From positions 1-64,000 of the forward strand of contig DATKAZ010000003.1 in assembly GCA_035514535.1 (NCBI GenBank): a DNA stretch of 64,000 nt, written 5' to 3'. The position numbers and the translations under genes were made by a program. Below the pieces are notes generated by a model that saw only the letters and a list, made by a program, of their open reading frames with translations, did not search any database and was not told the origin of the DNA. Numbering within the stretch: position 1 is the stretch's first letter; each line of letters begins with the position of its first letter. Below, in pieces: positions 1 through 9,017 of this stretch. This DNA comes from XN24 sp035514535. GTDB taxonomy: Bacteria > Pseudomonadota > Gammaproteobacteria > Steroidobacterales > XN24.

Positions 1-2
1 TC

Positions 3-164
3 CCGGCGGTCGCGGGCGCAACCTATGAGATCGGTGCCGGGCGCGAGGACGGCAATTTCGTCATCCTGGCATCACGCGACGGCCGGTCGATTACGGAATG
101 CGAAGCGGCCGGGACGATCAGCCCGACGCCCTTGCGCGTGCAGGGAGTCCCGGTGGAGCGCTGA
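3..164 (+). CDS. C-terminal fragment of an unidentified protein
   Basis: The third forward frame is open from the window edge to a TGA at 162-164 and reads as a plausible protein tail, with segments such as ATYEIGAGREDGNFVILASRD and a final QGVPVER. The 5' part lies outside the window, so neither family nor length can be judged. A competing frame begins at 25 but its arginine-rich translation looks like a shadow. Function unknown. Confidence 0.45.
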   Translation, partial: PAVAGATYEIGAGREDGNFVILASRDGRSITECEAAGTISPTPLRVQGVPVER

Positions 165-277
165 TCAGCGGGTGCCGAGAATGAGCACCATAGGAATTTG
201 CGGGCGAACCGTCGAGCGGAAAGCCTGCGCGGGGCTGAGATCCGGTGATCCACGCAACGGGCTGCGGCCCGACAGAC

Positions 278-637
278 ATGCTGGTCGCCGCGTTCAACTC
301 GGATTTTCACGACCGCGGTATCCGGCTACCATCGGCAGACGTCGCGGCGCGCAGGCGCGGCAAGATCGTCCGGCGCGGCTGGACCGTCTGGTACCTATTC
401 GGCACGGACGCCCGCGGCGAGTACCTCGACTACTACGCATCCCATCGCATGACCAATGACCTGCACATCCGCATCCGCCAGGACGGCAGCAGCGAGACGC
501 TTCCGGCCATCGAGGACTTTCGCACCACTTCCACGAACGCCGCGGAAGACGCGCGCCTCGAGGCCGAATACCTGATCCAGAATCAGCGCGTGGCGAGATT
601 GCTGCGGGCCAAGGGCTTTGGTTGGCATCAACCTTGA
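278..637 (+). CDS. Small hypothetical protein, about 119 aa
   Basis: This short ORF has a balanced composition with aromatic and charged segments (WTVWYLFGTDARGEYLDYYASHRM, followed by DLHIRIRQDG), unlike the arginine/proline-rich shadow frames around it. It has no signal peptide or membrane segment and I recognise no family. A GTG at 245 in the same frame could give an 11-residue longer form; the ATG at 278 is chosen as the first ATG, but neither has a clear ribosome-binding site. Its TGA at 635-637 lies inside the -35 box of the promoter of the downstream receptor gene, so the two genes are probably transcribed separately. Confidence 0.5.
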   Translation: MLVAAFNSDFHDRGIRLPSADVAARRRGKIVRRGWTVWYLFGTDARGEYLDYYASHRMTNDLHIRIRQDGSSETLPAIEDFRTTSTNAAEDARLEAEYLIQNQRVARLLRAKGFGWHQP

Positions 638-662
638 CAGTTGCGAGTTTCGTTACTTTAAT
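634..662 (+). promoter_or_regulatory. Sigma-70 promoter of the TonB receptor gene
   Basis: A perfect -35 hexamer TTGACA at 634-639 is followed after 17 nt by TTTAAT at 657-662, one mismatch from the -10 consensus. Transcription would start near 669, leaving a leader of about 90 nt before the receptor ATG at 759. The -35 box overlaps the stop codon of the upstream small ORF. Confidence 0.7.
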
Positions 663-758
663 TAAGCTGCTGCGCAGCATAAATCAGGGTCAGGGGCGAT
701 GGGTCGTATGCCTTCGGTGCGGCGGCTGCCAGCGGATCCGTCGTCCGGGGGCGATTCC

Positions 759-3308
759 ATGCGGTATCCCACACTGGCGCTTGCGTGCGCCGCTGCACTC
801 TGTGCAACGCCCGCCGGGCACCGGCAGGCACAAGCCCAGGACACGTCGGAACAGGACACGCTTGAAGAGATTATCGTCGTAGGGACCCGGTCGCTGGGGC
901 GGACTGCGCTGGATTCGCCGGTGCCGGTCGACGCATTCAGCTTCTCGTCCATGGGTGAAACAGGGCAGACGGAAGTGGGGCGCATGCTGCAGTCGCTCGC
1001 CCCATCGTTCAATTTTTCCAGCTCCACCATCAGCGACGGCACGGACGCGCTGCGCCCGGCGACCCTGCGCGGCCTCGGTCCGGACCAGACCCTGGTGCTG
1101 GTGAACGGCAAGCGTCGCCACGGCAGCGCCCTGGTGCACGTCAACCAGTCGGTGGGCCGGGGCACGGCGGGTACTGACCTGAATGCCATCCCGGCGAGCG
1201 CCATCAAGCGTATCGAGGTGCTGCGCGACGGCGCTGCCGCGCAATACGGTTCGGATGCGATCGCCGGCGTGATCAATATCGTGCTGCATGACCATGACGA
1301 CGGCGGGCGCGTGGGCGGCCAGGCGGGGCAGTTCACCGACGGCGACGGCGAAACTTGGGTAACCAGCTACAGCCAGGGGTTCCGCCTGGGCAATGGCGGC
1401 TTCATCAACGCCACGCTGGAGTACCGGGACCGCGGCCGCACCAATCGTGCCGGCCTGGCCGGGGACTGCATCTATGCTGATACCTGTGTGACACTGCCGG
1501 ACGGCACGAAACAGACTACCGATCCACGCGAGATCGTCTTCGATCGCAAGAACTTCCGTATCGGAGACGCGGATTCGGAACAGGTGTCGGCCGTCCTGAA
1601 TCTCGGCTTGCCGGTCTCGACGCTGGTTGAGGCCTACGGCTTCGCCACGTGGTCGGAGCGCGAGAACACCTCGGGCGGTTTCTATCGCAATGCCGGCTCA
1701 GCCACACAGAATCCGCGCTTCATGTTCGACGGCACGCCGGTCAATGGCGGCCATGGCCTGTACCCGGACGGCTTTCTGCCGTTGATCAACACCGACATCA
1801 AGGACCTCAGCACCAATGCGGGCGTGCGCGGCGAATTCGGCGACGGCTGGACCTGGGACGTGGGCGCGGGCTGGGCAGAAAACACCTTTGAGTTCGAGAT
1901 CAGCAATTCGCTGAATGCGTCCATGGTGTCAGCCACCGGCACCAGCCCGACCAGCGCCCGGGCGGGCGACTTGCGCCTGACACAGCTGACCTTCGATGCC
2001 GACGTGTTCAAGGACCTCGCCTGGGGTTCGATCGCCTTCGGCGCCGCCTACCGGGAGGAGGGCTATGAGCTCAACCCGGGCGAAGTGGTGTCCTTCGCAG
2101 ATTTCAATCCCGACGTCGAGGAACCCGCGGCGCCGCCAGGCGCTGCCGGCATTCAGGTATTTCCGGGATTCCGGCCGGAGAACAAGGTGGACGAGGACCG
2201 TGATTCGGTGGCCGCATACCTGGAGGTGGACTACGATGCCATCGACCGCTGGCTTTTTAGCGGGGCAGTCCGCTTCGAGGATTACAGCGACTTCGGCAGC
2301 ACCTTCAATGCCAAAGCCGCGGCGGCGTTCCAGGCGACGCAGATGCTGCGGCTGCGCGGTTCCGTGAGCACCGGCTTCCGCGCGCCGTCGCTGCAGCAGC
2401 AGTTCTTCAATTCGACCAGCACGCAGTTCGTGACCATCGACGGCGAGAGCGTGCCCCAGGAGCGCGGTACGTTTCGCAACGACAGCGCGGTGGCGCAGGC
2501 CATCGGCATCCCGCAGCTAAAGGAGGAAACGGCGCGCAATGCCAGCGTAGGCTTCGTACTGGTGCCGGCCGACGCGTGGACCATCACCGCCGACTACTAC
2601 CGAATCGAGATCGATGACCGCATCGTCATCAGTGGTTCCATCGGCACCGGCCTCGACCCGGAGCTGGACGCGGCGCTTGCCTCGGCGAATGCCAATTCCG
2701 CCCAGTTCTTCCTCAACGCGGCCGACACCACGACCGAGGGCGTGGACCTAGTGGTCACGCACAGCAGGGATCTGCTCGGCGGCGACCTCAGCCTGTCGTT
2801 GGCCGCAAACTACACCGACACGAGCATCGACTCGGTGCGCCCGCCCGAGGCGCTGGCCAATGTGCCGGGAATCGCGGAGCTGGTGTTTCCGAGCCTGGAC
2901 CAGTCCATCCTGGAGGAGTGGCAGCCGCACGACCGGGTCAATCTCACCGGCAGCTGGGACCGCGGCGTGTTCGGGCTGACCGTGGCGGTCAATCGCTACG
3001 GCGAATACACTGTGGAGGAGGGCATCGGCGCGTCGGTGCAGCGACAGACTTACGGCGCCAAGACGCTGGTCGACCTGCAGTTCCGCTATGCCTTCACCGA
3101 TCGGCTGCTGGGCCGCATCGGCGGCTACAATATCTTTGATATTACGCCAGACCGGAACAACATCGGCCAGGCGCGTGGCGGGCGCATCATCGACGGGGAG
3201 GGCAACGTGATCGTGGACTCACCTGGTGTGTTCCAGTATTCGCGTCGATCGGCGCCCTTCGGCTTCAATGGCGCGCACTTCTATGCTGGATTGAATTACG
3301 ACTTCTAG
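759..3308 (+). CDS. TonB-dependent outer membrane receptor
   Basis: The product (849 aa) is an outer membrane beta-barrel that would import a ligand using energy from TonB-ExbBD. It starts with a Sec signal peptide ending in QAQA, followed by a TonB-box-like segment (TLEEIIVVGTR). The plug domain spans about residues 45-170 and holds the hallmarks TLVLVNGKRRH and IKRIEVLRDGAAAQYGSDAIAGVINI. A long barrel ends in phenylalanine (HFYAGLNYDF), the usual outer membrane assembly signal. An in-frame ATG at 699 exists, but the ATG at 759 is chosen because the signal peptide begins there and a GGGGG run sits 7 nt upstream. The gene has its own promoter at 634-662. The ligand is unknown: no siderophore gene is adjacent, so iron complexes are only one possibility. 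Confidence 0.93.
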   Translation: MRYPTLALACAAALCATPAGHRQAQAQDTSEQDTLEEIIVVGTRSLGRTALDSPVPVDAFSFSSMGETGQTEVGRMLQSLAPSFNFSSSTISDGTDALRPATLRGLGPDQTLVLVNGKRRHGSALVHVNQSVGRGTAGTDLNAIPASAIKRIEVLRDGAAAQYGSDAIAGVINIVLHDHDDGGRVGGQAGQFTDGDGETWVTSYSQGFRLGNGGFINATLEYRDRGRTNRAGLAGDCIYADTCVTLPDGTKQTTDPREIVFDRKNFRIGDADSEQVSAVLNLGLPVSTLVEAYGFATWSERENTSGGFYRNAGSATQNPRFMFDGTPVNGGHGLYPDGFLPLINTDIKDLSTNAGVRGEFGDGWTWDVGAGWAENTFEFEISNSLNASMVSATGTSPTSARAGDLRLTQLTFDADVFKDLAWGSIAFGAAYREEGYELNPGEVVSFADFNPDVEEPAAPPGAAGIQVFPGFRPENKVDEDRDSVAAYLEVDYDAIDRWLFSGAVRFEDYSDFGSTFNAKAAAAFQATQMLRLRGSVSTGFRAPSLQQQFFNSTSTQFVTIDGESVPQERGTFRNDSAVAQAIGIPQLKEETARNASVGFVLVPADAWTITADYYRIEIDDRIVISGSIGTGLDPELDAALASANANSAQFFLNAADTTTEGVDLVVTHSRDLLGGDLSLSLAANYTDTSIDSVRPPEALANVPGIAELVFPSLDQSILEEWQPHDRVNLTGSWDRGVFGLTVAVNRYGEYTVEEGIGASVQRQTYGAKTLVDLQFRYAFTDRLLGRIGGYNIFDITPDRNNIGQARGGRIIDGEGNVIVDSPGVFQYSRRSAPFGFNGAHFYAGLNYDF

Positions 3309-3453
3309 CAAGTGGCCAGCAGGCATCGCGCCCGGAGCGGTTCGTAGCAGGCCAGGGCTCGAGTGGCTAGCGCGTCGATACGCGCTATGTTCGCGTTGTT
3401 CTTGCTCAGGTAGCGGCCCTCCAGCGGTGCATCGGGCTGGCGCAGCGCGATGA

Positions 3454-3660
3454 TCATCCGCTTTCCAGAGCACCTTCTCGAGCCCCTCCGGACTGTCCGC
3501 GCCGATACGAGACGAAGCCGACGATCATCAGCAGGACTGCGCCGAGGAGTGCCAGCACGGATCCTATGGCGGACAGGCCCGCGCCCGGACCGATGTATGC
3601 GTGGGCCGGAGCTTGGACCAGCAGGGGGATATCGTCCGGCGCAATCTTGCCGTCCGCCAG
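3454..3660 (-). CDS. Putative small membrane protein frame overlapping the permease 3' end
   Basis: In the frame next to the end of the APC permease gene, the minus strand encodes APAHAYIGPGAGLSAIGSV, then a hydrophobic helix (LALLGAVLLMIVGFVSYRR) and a stop at 3454-3456. The AYIGPGAG motif followed by one helix is typical of a family of very small bacterial membrane proteins, whereas the permease tail in the overlapping stretch (RTISPCWSKLRPTHTS) looks unnatural. No ATG, GTG or TTG start is present in this frame; CTG at 3660 and ATT at 3645 are the only nearby possibilities. It may be a gene with a non-canonical start, a gene that lost its signal sequence, or the result of a frameshift error in the sequence. 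Confidence 0.4.
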   Translation of the reverse strand: MADGKIAPDDIPLLVQAPAHAYIGPGAGLSAIGSVLALLGAVLLMIVGFVSYRRGQSGGAREGALESG

Positions 3661-4931
3661 AGATAGAGCGGTACTCCGGCGGCCACGAGCACCGTTCCCC
3701 AGGCGAGGGCTTCCGCGCCCGTTGCGAGCAGTGCGGCGACGCTGAAGACCAACGCGCCGGCGGCGACCGCGGGGCGGTGCGACGGTCCGCGGCCGCGGTC
3801 GAGCTTCAGGAACGCAGCCGCGCACATCAGGAACGGCAGCAGCGTCGCGGCAGTCGCCAGCAGCAGCACGAAAGTGAACAGCCCGACCAGGTCCTTCTGG
3901 TAGTTGGCCAGCACGAGCCCGCTGGCCAGCGTGCTGCTCAGCAGCAGTCCGGCCAGCGGCGCGCGCCCGTTGCCGGGCCAGGCGAACAGCGCCGGAAACA
4001 GCCCGTCGCGGGCAGCGGCGAGCGGCACCTGGCCCTGCAGCAGCACCCAGCCGTTGAGCGCGCCGTAACAGGCGATCGCCGCAGCGGCGCCAAAGGTCGT
4101 ACCCGCGGCCGGGCCCCAGAGACGCGCCGCGACGTCGGCGAACGGGGCCGCGGAGGGCGGCGCGCCGGCCGGCAGCCGCAGCACGACGGTCATGCAGGCG
4201 AGGACCGTGGCGGTGCCGGCCAGTGCCGTGCCAAGCAGTGTGGCGCGCGGCACGATTCGCGCTGCGTCGCGCACATCTTCGGCCGGGACGGTCGCGCTCT
4301 CCAGACCGAGAAACGCCCACAACGTCATGGCCGCCGTCACGGAGGCCGCCGGCCACAGCCCGAGGCCGGCGCGATCGAAGGGCACGAAGTCGGCCGGCTG
4401 CACGTACCACACGCCGAACACCGCGATGGTGGCGAGCGGCAAAAGCTTCAGTACGGTGGTGACAAGTTGCACCAGGCCTGCGGCGCGCACCCCGGCGATG
4501 TTCGTCAGCGTGCATAGCCACACGGCCCCCAGCGCGGTCGCCGCTGCGGCCGCCGGACTCGCGGTGAACGCCGGCACCAGGCGACCAAGGTAGCCGGTAA
4601 AGGCGACGGCGATCGCCGCATTGCCCGACCAGATCGAGATCCAGTAGCTCCATGCGACGAGGAACCCGGCACCGTCGCCGAAGGCGAGCCGGGCATAGGC
4701 GTAGGGCCCGCCGCGCACCGGATGGCGCAGCGCGAGCCAGGCGAACACGACGGCGAGCGACATCGCCCCCGCCGCGCTCAGTCCCCAGCCGAGGAACGCA
4801 GCAGCGCCGAATGGCGCGAGCGCCGCCGGCAACAGGAACAGCCCGGAGCCGATCATATTGCCGACCACCAGCGCGGTCGCGGTCCAAAGTCCCAGCGGCG
4901 CCCCGCGGCCGGCGGCGGCCGCGGGCTTCAT
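3564..4931 (-). CDS. APC-superfamily amino acid permease
   Basis: The product (455 aa) is an inner membrane transporter with about 12 hydrophobic helices, of the AdiC/PotE-like amino acid/polyamine branch. TM1 carries the substrate-binding signature VVGNMIGSGLFLLP, and PVRGGPYAYAR follows in the loop before TM3. The ATG at 4931 overlaps the stop of the Rieske oxygenase gene by ATGA, so translation is probably coupled; an in-frame ATG at 4994 lies inside that upstream gene. The natural end of the family is near VPLYLWRTARLR; the last 25 or so residues run through the frame of the AYIGPGAG protein and may reflect a frameshift. Cotranscription with an oxygenase suggests import of the oxygenase substrate, perhaps an amino acid or amine; this is inference. 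Confidence 0.85.
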   Translation of the reverse strand: MKPAAAAGRGAPLGLWTATALVVGNMIGSGLFLLPAALAPFGAAAFLGWGLSAAGAMSLAVVFAWLALRHPVRGGPYAYARLAFGDGAGFLVAWSYWISIWSGNAAIAVAFTGYLGRLVPAFTASPAAAAATALGAVWLCTLTNIAGVRAAGLVQLVTTVLKLLPLATIAVFGVWYVQPADFVPFDRAGLGLWPAASVTAAMTLWAFLGLESATVPAEDVRDAARIVPRATLLGTALAGTATVLACMTVVLRLPAGAPPSAAPFADVAARLWGPAAGTTFGAAAAIACYGALNGWVLLQGQVPLAAARDGLFPALFAWPGNGRAPLAGLLLSSTLASGLVLANYQKDLVGLFTFVLLLATAATLLPFLMCAAAFLKLDRGRGPSHRPAVAAGALVFSVAALLATGAEALAWGTVLVAAGVPLYLWRTARLRRTISPCWSKLRPTHTSVRARACPP

Positions 4932-6103
4932 GAGCCTGCCGGTTCCGATGGTCGCCTGCTCCAGCCCGGTGACGGTGCACGCGCCTGCCGGCATGCGGGG
5001 ATCAGTTCACGCATGCGGTGTGCAAAGCTTCGCAGGCAGACCTCGCTGTCGCCGAGCGGCCCGGTGACGTAGCCGCTCGAGCCCATCCCCGCCTGCACGC
5101 GCTCGATCAGCGTCTTGTCCTCCAGGTTCACCTTCCGGTTGATGCGCCAGTTGAGATAGCGTGCAGCGCGCATTTCGCGGCGCGCGTCCGGATGACCGTA
5201 GGCGATCTCGCGGATGAGGGTCTCGGTCGGCGACACCGGGATGAACTGCATGAAATCCACCTGGTCGGGATACACGTCGAAGGCCGTGTTCGGCCACAAC
5301 CGGTAATAGTTCCAGCAGCGCTGCTGCGCCGGCGGGAGGTCGGGCTGCGCCGGCAGGAGCGCCTGGTAGCGGCGCTCCGACCAGTTCGTCGAGGGGGTGT
5401 CGCTGAGTGTGCCCCACATCTTGTCGACCCAGGCCTGCGCCTCGAGCCCGTAAGTCCTGCCGAACAGCCGCGTCAGGCCCGGGTGCGCGACATTGATGTG
5501 CAGCGCATCGCCGTAATTGTCGGCGACGTTCTTCCAGTTCACCGCGCGTGGGCGCAGTGTCACGCGCCCCTGCGGCACGAGTTCCTCGAAGCGCCGCGCC
5601 GCCAGCTCCTCGAGGTAAGGCGCCAACATCTCGCGCACGGCGGGCAGCCCCGGCGCGAGGCGCACGAACACGAAGCCCAGGAAGATCTCCTGCTCCAGCG
5701 GCGCGAGCCCGTGCTCGCTCAGCTCGAGGCCGTGATAGTCGTCGCGCTGCGGTACGCCGACGAGCGTGCCGTCGAGCGCATACGTCCAGCGGTGATACGG
5801 GCAGGAGATGCGCCGGCCGCAGTGGCCACTCGAGCCGTCCAGCAGGCGCGCCGCGCGATGCTGGCAGACGTTGTAGAAGCTGCGCACCGCACCGTCCTCG
5901 CCGCGCACCGTGACGAGTGGCTCGCCCAGCAGGTCGAGCGTGTGGTAATCGCCAGGTTGCGGGATATCGCTCACGTGACAGACGAGCTGCCAGGCGGTGC
6001 GGAACACGGCGTCCTTCTCGGCCGCGAAGAACTCCGGGTCGTGGTAGATCCAGCCAGGCAGGGACCGGTCGTCATCCAGGTGGATGTCCGGCGGATACAT
6101 CAT
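4928..6103 (-). CDS. Rieske non-haem iron oxygenase, alpha subunit
   Basis: The product (391 aa) is a cytoplasmic two-domain oxygenase. The N-terminal Rieske domain shows the 2Fe-2S ligands as C-x-H (VCQHRAAR) and C-x-x-H (CPYHRWTY). The catalytic domain holds the mononuclear iron motif in WKNVADNYGDALHINVAHPG, with both histidines and the preceding aspartate that links neighbouring active sites. The length fits ring-hydroxylating dioxygenases and the related choline, carnitine and stachydrine oxygenases. No ferredoxin or reductase gene is adjacent, so electrons must come from a partner elsewhere. It is the middle gene of a MazG-oxygenase-permease operon and couples to the permease by an ATGA overlap. 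The substrate cannot be read from sequence; a quaternary amine or aromatic acid is plausible. Confidence 0.9.
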   Translation of the reverse strand: MMYPPDIHLDDDRSLPGWIYHDPEFFAAEKDAVFRTAWQLVCHVSDIPQPGDYHTLDLLGEPLVTVRGEDGAVRSFYNVCQHRAARLLDGSSGHCGRRISCPYHRWTYALDGTLVGVPQRDDYHGLELSEHGLAPLEQEIFLGFVFVRLAPGLPAVREMLAPYLEELAARRFEELVPQGRVTLRPRAVNWKNVADNYGDALHINVAHPGLTRLFGRTYGLEAQAWVDKMWGTLSDTPSTNWSERRYQALLPAQPDLPPAQQRCWNYYRLWPNTAFDVYPDQVDFMQFIPVSPTETLIREIAYGHPDARREMRAARYLNWRINRKVNLEDKTLIERVQAGMGSSGYVTGPLGDSEVCLRSFAHRMRELIPACRQARAPSPGWSRRPSEPAGS

Positions 6104-6141
6104 GCCTCCCGTGTGAATGACGAGCGCGGCCGGGGGAAATA

Positions 6142-6495
6142 CTACAAGTCGCCGGCCTTGCGCGCGTTTCCGCGCGCCTTGTCTGCAGGATACTTGGTTG
6201 CGTTCAGGTCGATCTTGCGATGCGCTGCGGCGACGAGATCGACGCCGAGCCGGTCGGCAAGCCGCACCAGGTAAAGCTGGACGTCTGCCAGCTCGAGCGC
6301 GACGGCCTCGAGTTCCGCGGCCGGCAGCTCCGCGCTCTGTTTTTCAGTCAGCCACTGGAAGTGCTCGAGCAGCTCGCCGGCCTCGGCGGCCAGCGCCATG
6401 GCGAGGTTCTTCGGCGAGTGGAACTGGTCCCAGTCGCGCTCGGCGGCGAACTCGGCGAGGCGTGGCCTGAGGTCTTCGAAGCGCGGGCTCGCCAT
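6142..6495 (-). CDS. MazG-like nucleotide pyrophosphohydrolase (dCTPase type)
   Basis: The 117-residue protein has the all-alpha NTP pyrophosphatase fold of the DCTPP1/RS21-C6 group. Key signatures are SPKNLAMALAAEAGELLEHFQW and ELADVQLYLVRLADRLGVDL, which supply the E-x-x-E and E-x-x-D magnesium ligands. It would hydrolyse a nucleoside triphosphate, often dCTP or a modified dCTP, to the monophosphate as a house-cleaning step. An in-frame start at 6597 would add 34 non-conserved residues, so the ATG at 6495 is preferred. It lies 38 bp upstream of the Rieske oxygenase gene on the same strand and may head that operon, though a functional link is not obvious. Confidence 0.85.
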   Translation of the reverse strand: MASPRFEDLRPRLAEFAAERDWDQFHSPKNLAMALAAEAGELLEHFQWLTEKQSAELPAAELEAVALELADVQLYLVRLADRLGVDLVAAAHRKIDLNATKYPADKARGNARKAGDL

Positions 6496-6670
6496 GGCGT
6501 CAGGTCCGGATGTAGTAAGTGAGTGCCTGCAATGGTGCAGTAAATCCGCGGACCGGACAAACCATCGGGCGGCGGGCGAATTAGGGGAGCCGGGCAACTT
6601 GCTCTATGCTGCCGCCGGATCTGACCGAAGGCTGATTTCGCGGGATCTTGGGTAACAGCAGCGCTGCAAA

Positions 6671-8995
6671 ATGCCAGACAGATCGGATTCATTCGTACCG
6701 ACGGTGCCCGGGGGCGTGTTGCTGCTGGCACTGCTCGCGACGGCAATCGTACTTGCCCTGGCCTGGCCGCCGGCCGTGCCGCCACCCGTCGTGCCGGCCA
6801 CGGCCGAGGCCACGGCATTCTCGGCCGAGCGTGCCCGCGTACACCTGCGCGAACTGACGCGCAGCCCGCGCCCGGCGGGAACGACCGCTCATGCCGCGGC
6901 CCGCGAGTACCTGCTCGATGCGCTGCGCGGCCTCGACCTGGCGCCCGAAGTGCAGCGCGCGACGGGCGTGCGGCGCAGCGGCGGCATGCTGCGGGCGGCA
7001 GCGGTGGTCAACGTCATGGCGCGTATGCCTGGCACGGATTCGTCCGCTGCCGTCGTGCTGCTGTCGCATTACGATTCGGTGCCGAGCGCGCCGGGCGCGT
7101 CGGATGCGGGCCACGGCGTCGCGGCGATCCTCGAGGCCGTGCGCGCGCTGCGTGCCGGCGGGCCGTTGCGCAACGACGTCATCGTGCTGATCACCGACGC
7201 GGAAGAGATGGGGCTGCTCGGGGCGCAGGCGTGGGTGGACGAACACCCGTGGGCGGCGGACACGGGGATCGTGCTCAACGCGGAAGGCCGCGGCTATACC
7301 GGGCCCGTGCAGATGTTTCGTACCACGGCCGGCAACGGGCGCATGATCCGGACGCTTGCGCAGGCGGCGCCGTATCCCGCCGCCGTGTCCCTCGCGAACG
7401 AGATTTTCAAGCGCCTGCCGAATGACACGGACCTGACCGTGTTCGAGAAGGCGGGCCATGCGGGGATGGATTTCGCCAACGTGCACGGCCTGACGCATTA
7501 CCACACGCCGCTCGACAACTTCGACAATGCCGACCCGCGCACGCTGCAGCACCACGGCGGCTATCTGCTTTCCCTGGCCAGGGCCTTTGGCGACATGGAC
7601 CTGGCGTCGCTCGCGGCGCCGGATAGAGTTTACTTCAGCCTGCCGGTGCTGGGGATGGTGCATTATCCCCAGGCATGGGCGCTGCCCATGGCGGCGCTGG
7701 CAGTGCTGCTGCTGGTCGTGGTGGCGATCGCCGCGCATCGCCGCGACGCGTGGCGCGTGACAGGTGTGATGCTGGGCGTGGTGCACCTGGCCGCCGCGCT
7801 GGTGCTCCTGCCACTGATGGCGATCGGGGCGTGGCACCTGCTGGCGGGCCTGCTGCCGGAGGTCGCCTGGTTTTCGCACGGCTCGCCGTATGGCAGCGGA
7901 CGCTACCTGCTCGGCATCGGCCTGTTGGCCACCGCGTTGTATGCGGTCTCGTTCGTATCCGTCGGCCGACGACTGGCGCCGGCCGACCTGCTGCTTGCCG
8001 CAACCGTCTCGTGGGCCGCGCTGGCCGTGGCAAGTGCGCTCCACATGCCCGGCGCCAGCTACCTGTTCCTGTGGCCGCTCCTGTTCGCGACGGCGGGCCT
8101 GGCGTGCTGGCGCCCCCGCGCGATGCATCATCCGTTTGCGCTGGTCGTTGCACTGGGTTTGACGGCATGGCCGGCGGTACTGCTGCTCGCGCCCGTGATC
8201 GAGGGTGTCGAGGTGGCGCTGACGCTCGACAGGGTGGCGATGCCGGTCGCGTTACTCGTGCTCGGCCTGGGGCTGCTCGCCCTGCAGATCGAGCTGCTCA
8301 GGCGCAGCCTCGGGCCGGCCGTGCCGGGATTGCTCGCCGTCACCGGCCTGGCCGTACTGGCCGCCGCAGTTCTCGGTGCCGGCATCGACAGCCAGCGCAG
8401 GAAGGCCAACGGCGTCCACTACATTGCGGACCTCGACGCAGACGCGGCCCGCTGGTATTCGCTTGATCCGGCGCCGGACGAGTGGACGCGTCTTTACCTG
8501 GGGGACGATCCGGAGCGCGCGGCTCTGCCGGAGTGGGCGCCGGCGCAGCTGATCGGTGCGGGGCGTGTAGTGTGGCAACGACCCGCCCCCGTGTTGCGCT
8601 CGAGGGGACCGCACGCCGAGCTGTTGGCCGACGATCCGACCGAGCAGGGGCGCCGCATGCGGTTCCGCCTCACCGCCCCGCCGGGCGCCCATTCCACCGT
8701 GATCCGCTTTCCCGGCGCCCCCGCGATCAGCGGCCTGCGGATCGACGGCCGCGAGGTGCCGCCCGATGCGCTCACACGCGAACCCACGCTGGTGTACTAC
8801 GCGATGCGGGCGGAAGGCGCAGAACTGGAAATTTTCGCCGCCGACCGAGCGCCGGTGAAGCTGTATCTGCGCTCGAACATCCTCGGCCTGCCGCCGACGG
8901 ACGACGGCGCGATGCCCCTGCGACCGGACCACTTGATGCCGGCCAGCCAGCTGGGCGATTTGACTCGCCTGCAACGCAGCCTGACGTTCCCCTGA
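6671..8995 (+). CDS. Membrane-anchored M28 family metallopeptidase
   Basis: The 774-residue product starts with one TM helix (residues 14-33), then an M28 zinc aminopeptidase domain (about 50-310). It shows the metal-binding series LLSHYDSV, ASDAGHG, ITDAEEMG and a final histidine region in LTHYHTPLDN. About seven or eight hydrophobic helices follow (about 335-570), then a soluble C-terminal domain (580-774). This topology resembles the multipass vacuolar/ER M28 proteases (Pff1 and Fxna type), with both soluble parts probably periplasmic. It may trim peptides or process envelope proteins. The gene ends 114 bp before the sigma-54 promoter of the permease array and probably belongs to a separate transcript, although peptide processing and the exporter could be linked. 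Confidence 0.85.
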   Translation: MPDRSDSFVPTVPGGVLLLALLATAIVLALAWPPAVPPPVVPATAEATAFSAERARVHLRELTRSPRPAGTTAHAAAREYLLDALRGLDLAPEVQRATGVRRSGGMLRAAAVVNVMARMPGTDSSAAVVLLSHYDSVPSAPGASDAGHGVAAILEAVRALRAGGPLRNDVIVLITDAEEMGLLGAQAWVDEHPWAADTGIVLNAEGRGYTGPVQMFRTTAGNGRMIRTLAQAAPYPAAVSLANEIFKRLPNDTDLTVFEKAGHAGMDFANVHGLTHYHTPLDNFDNADPRTLQHHGGYLLSLARAFGDMDLASLAAPDRVYFSLPVLGMVHYPQAWALPMAALAVLLLVVVAIAAHRRDAWRVTGVMLGVVHLAAALVLLPLMAIGAWHLLAGLLPEVAWFSHGSPYGSGRYLLGIGLLATALYAVSFVSVGRRLAPADLLLAATVSWAALAVASALHMPGASYLFLWPLLFATAGLACWRPRAMHHPFALVVALGLTAWPAVLLLAPVIEGVEVALTLDRVAMPVALLVLGLGLLALQIELLRRSLGPAVPGLLAVTGLAVLAAAVLGAGIDSQRRKANGVHYIADLDADAARWYSLDPAPDEWTRLYLGDDPERAALPEWAPAQLIGAGRVVWQRPAPVLRSRGPHAELLADDPTEQGRRMRFRLTAPPGAHSTVIRFPGAPAISGLRIDGREVPPDALTREPTLVYYAMRAEGAELEIFAADRAPVKLYLRSNILGLPPTDDGAMPLRPDHLMPASQLGDLTRLQRSLTFP

Positions 8996-9017
8996 TTCGG
9001 CCCGCTTCGTTCCCGGT

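Noticed and set aside
6689..8131. A long minus-strand frame (480 codons) opposite the M28 peptidase
   Set aside because: Gln/Arg/His-rich translation typical of the complement of a high-GC gene; no motif.
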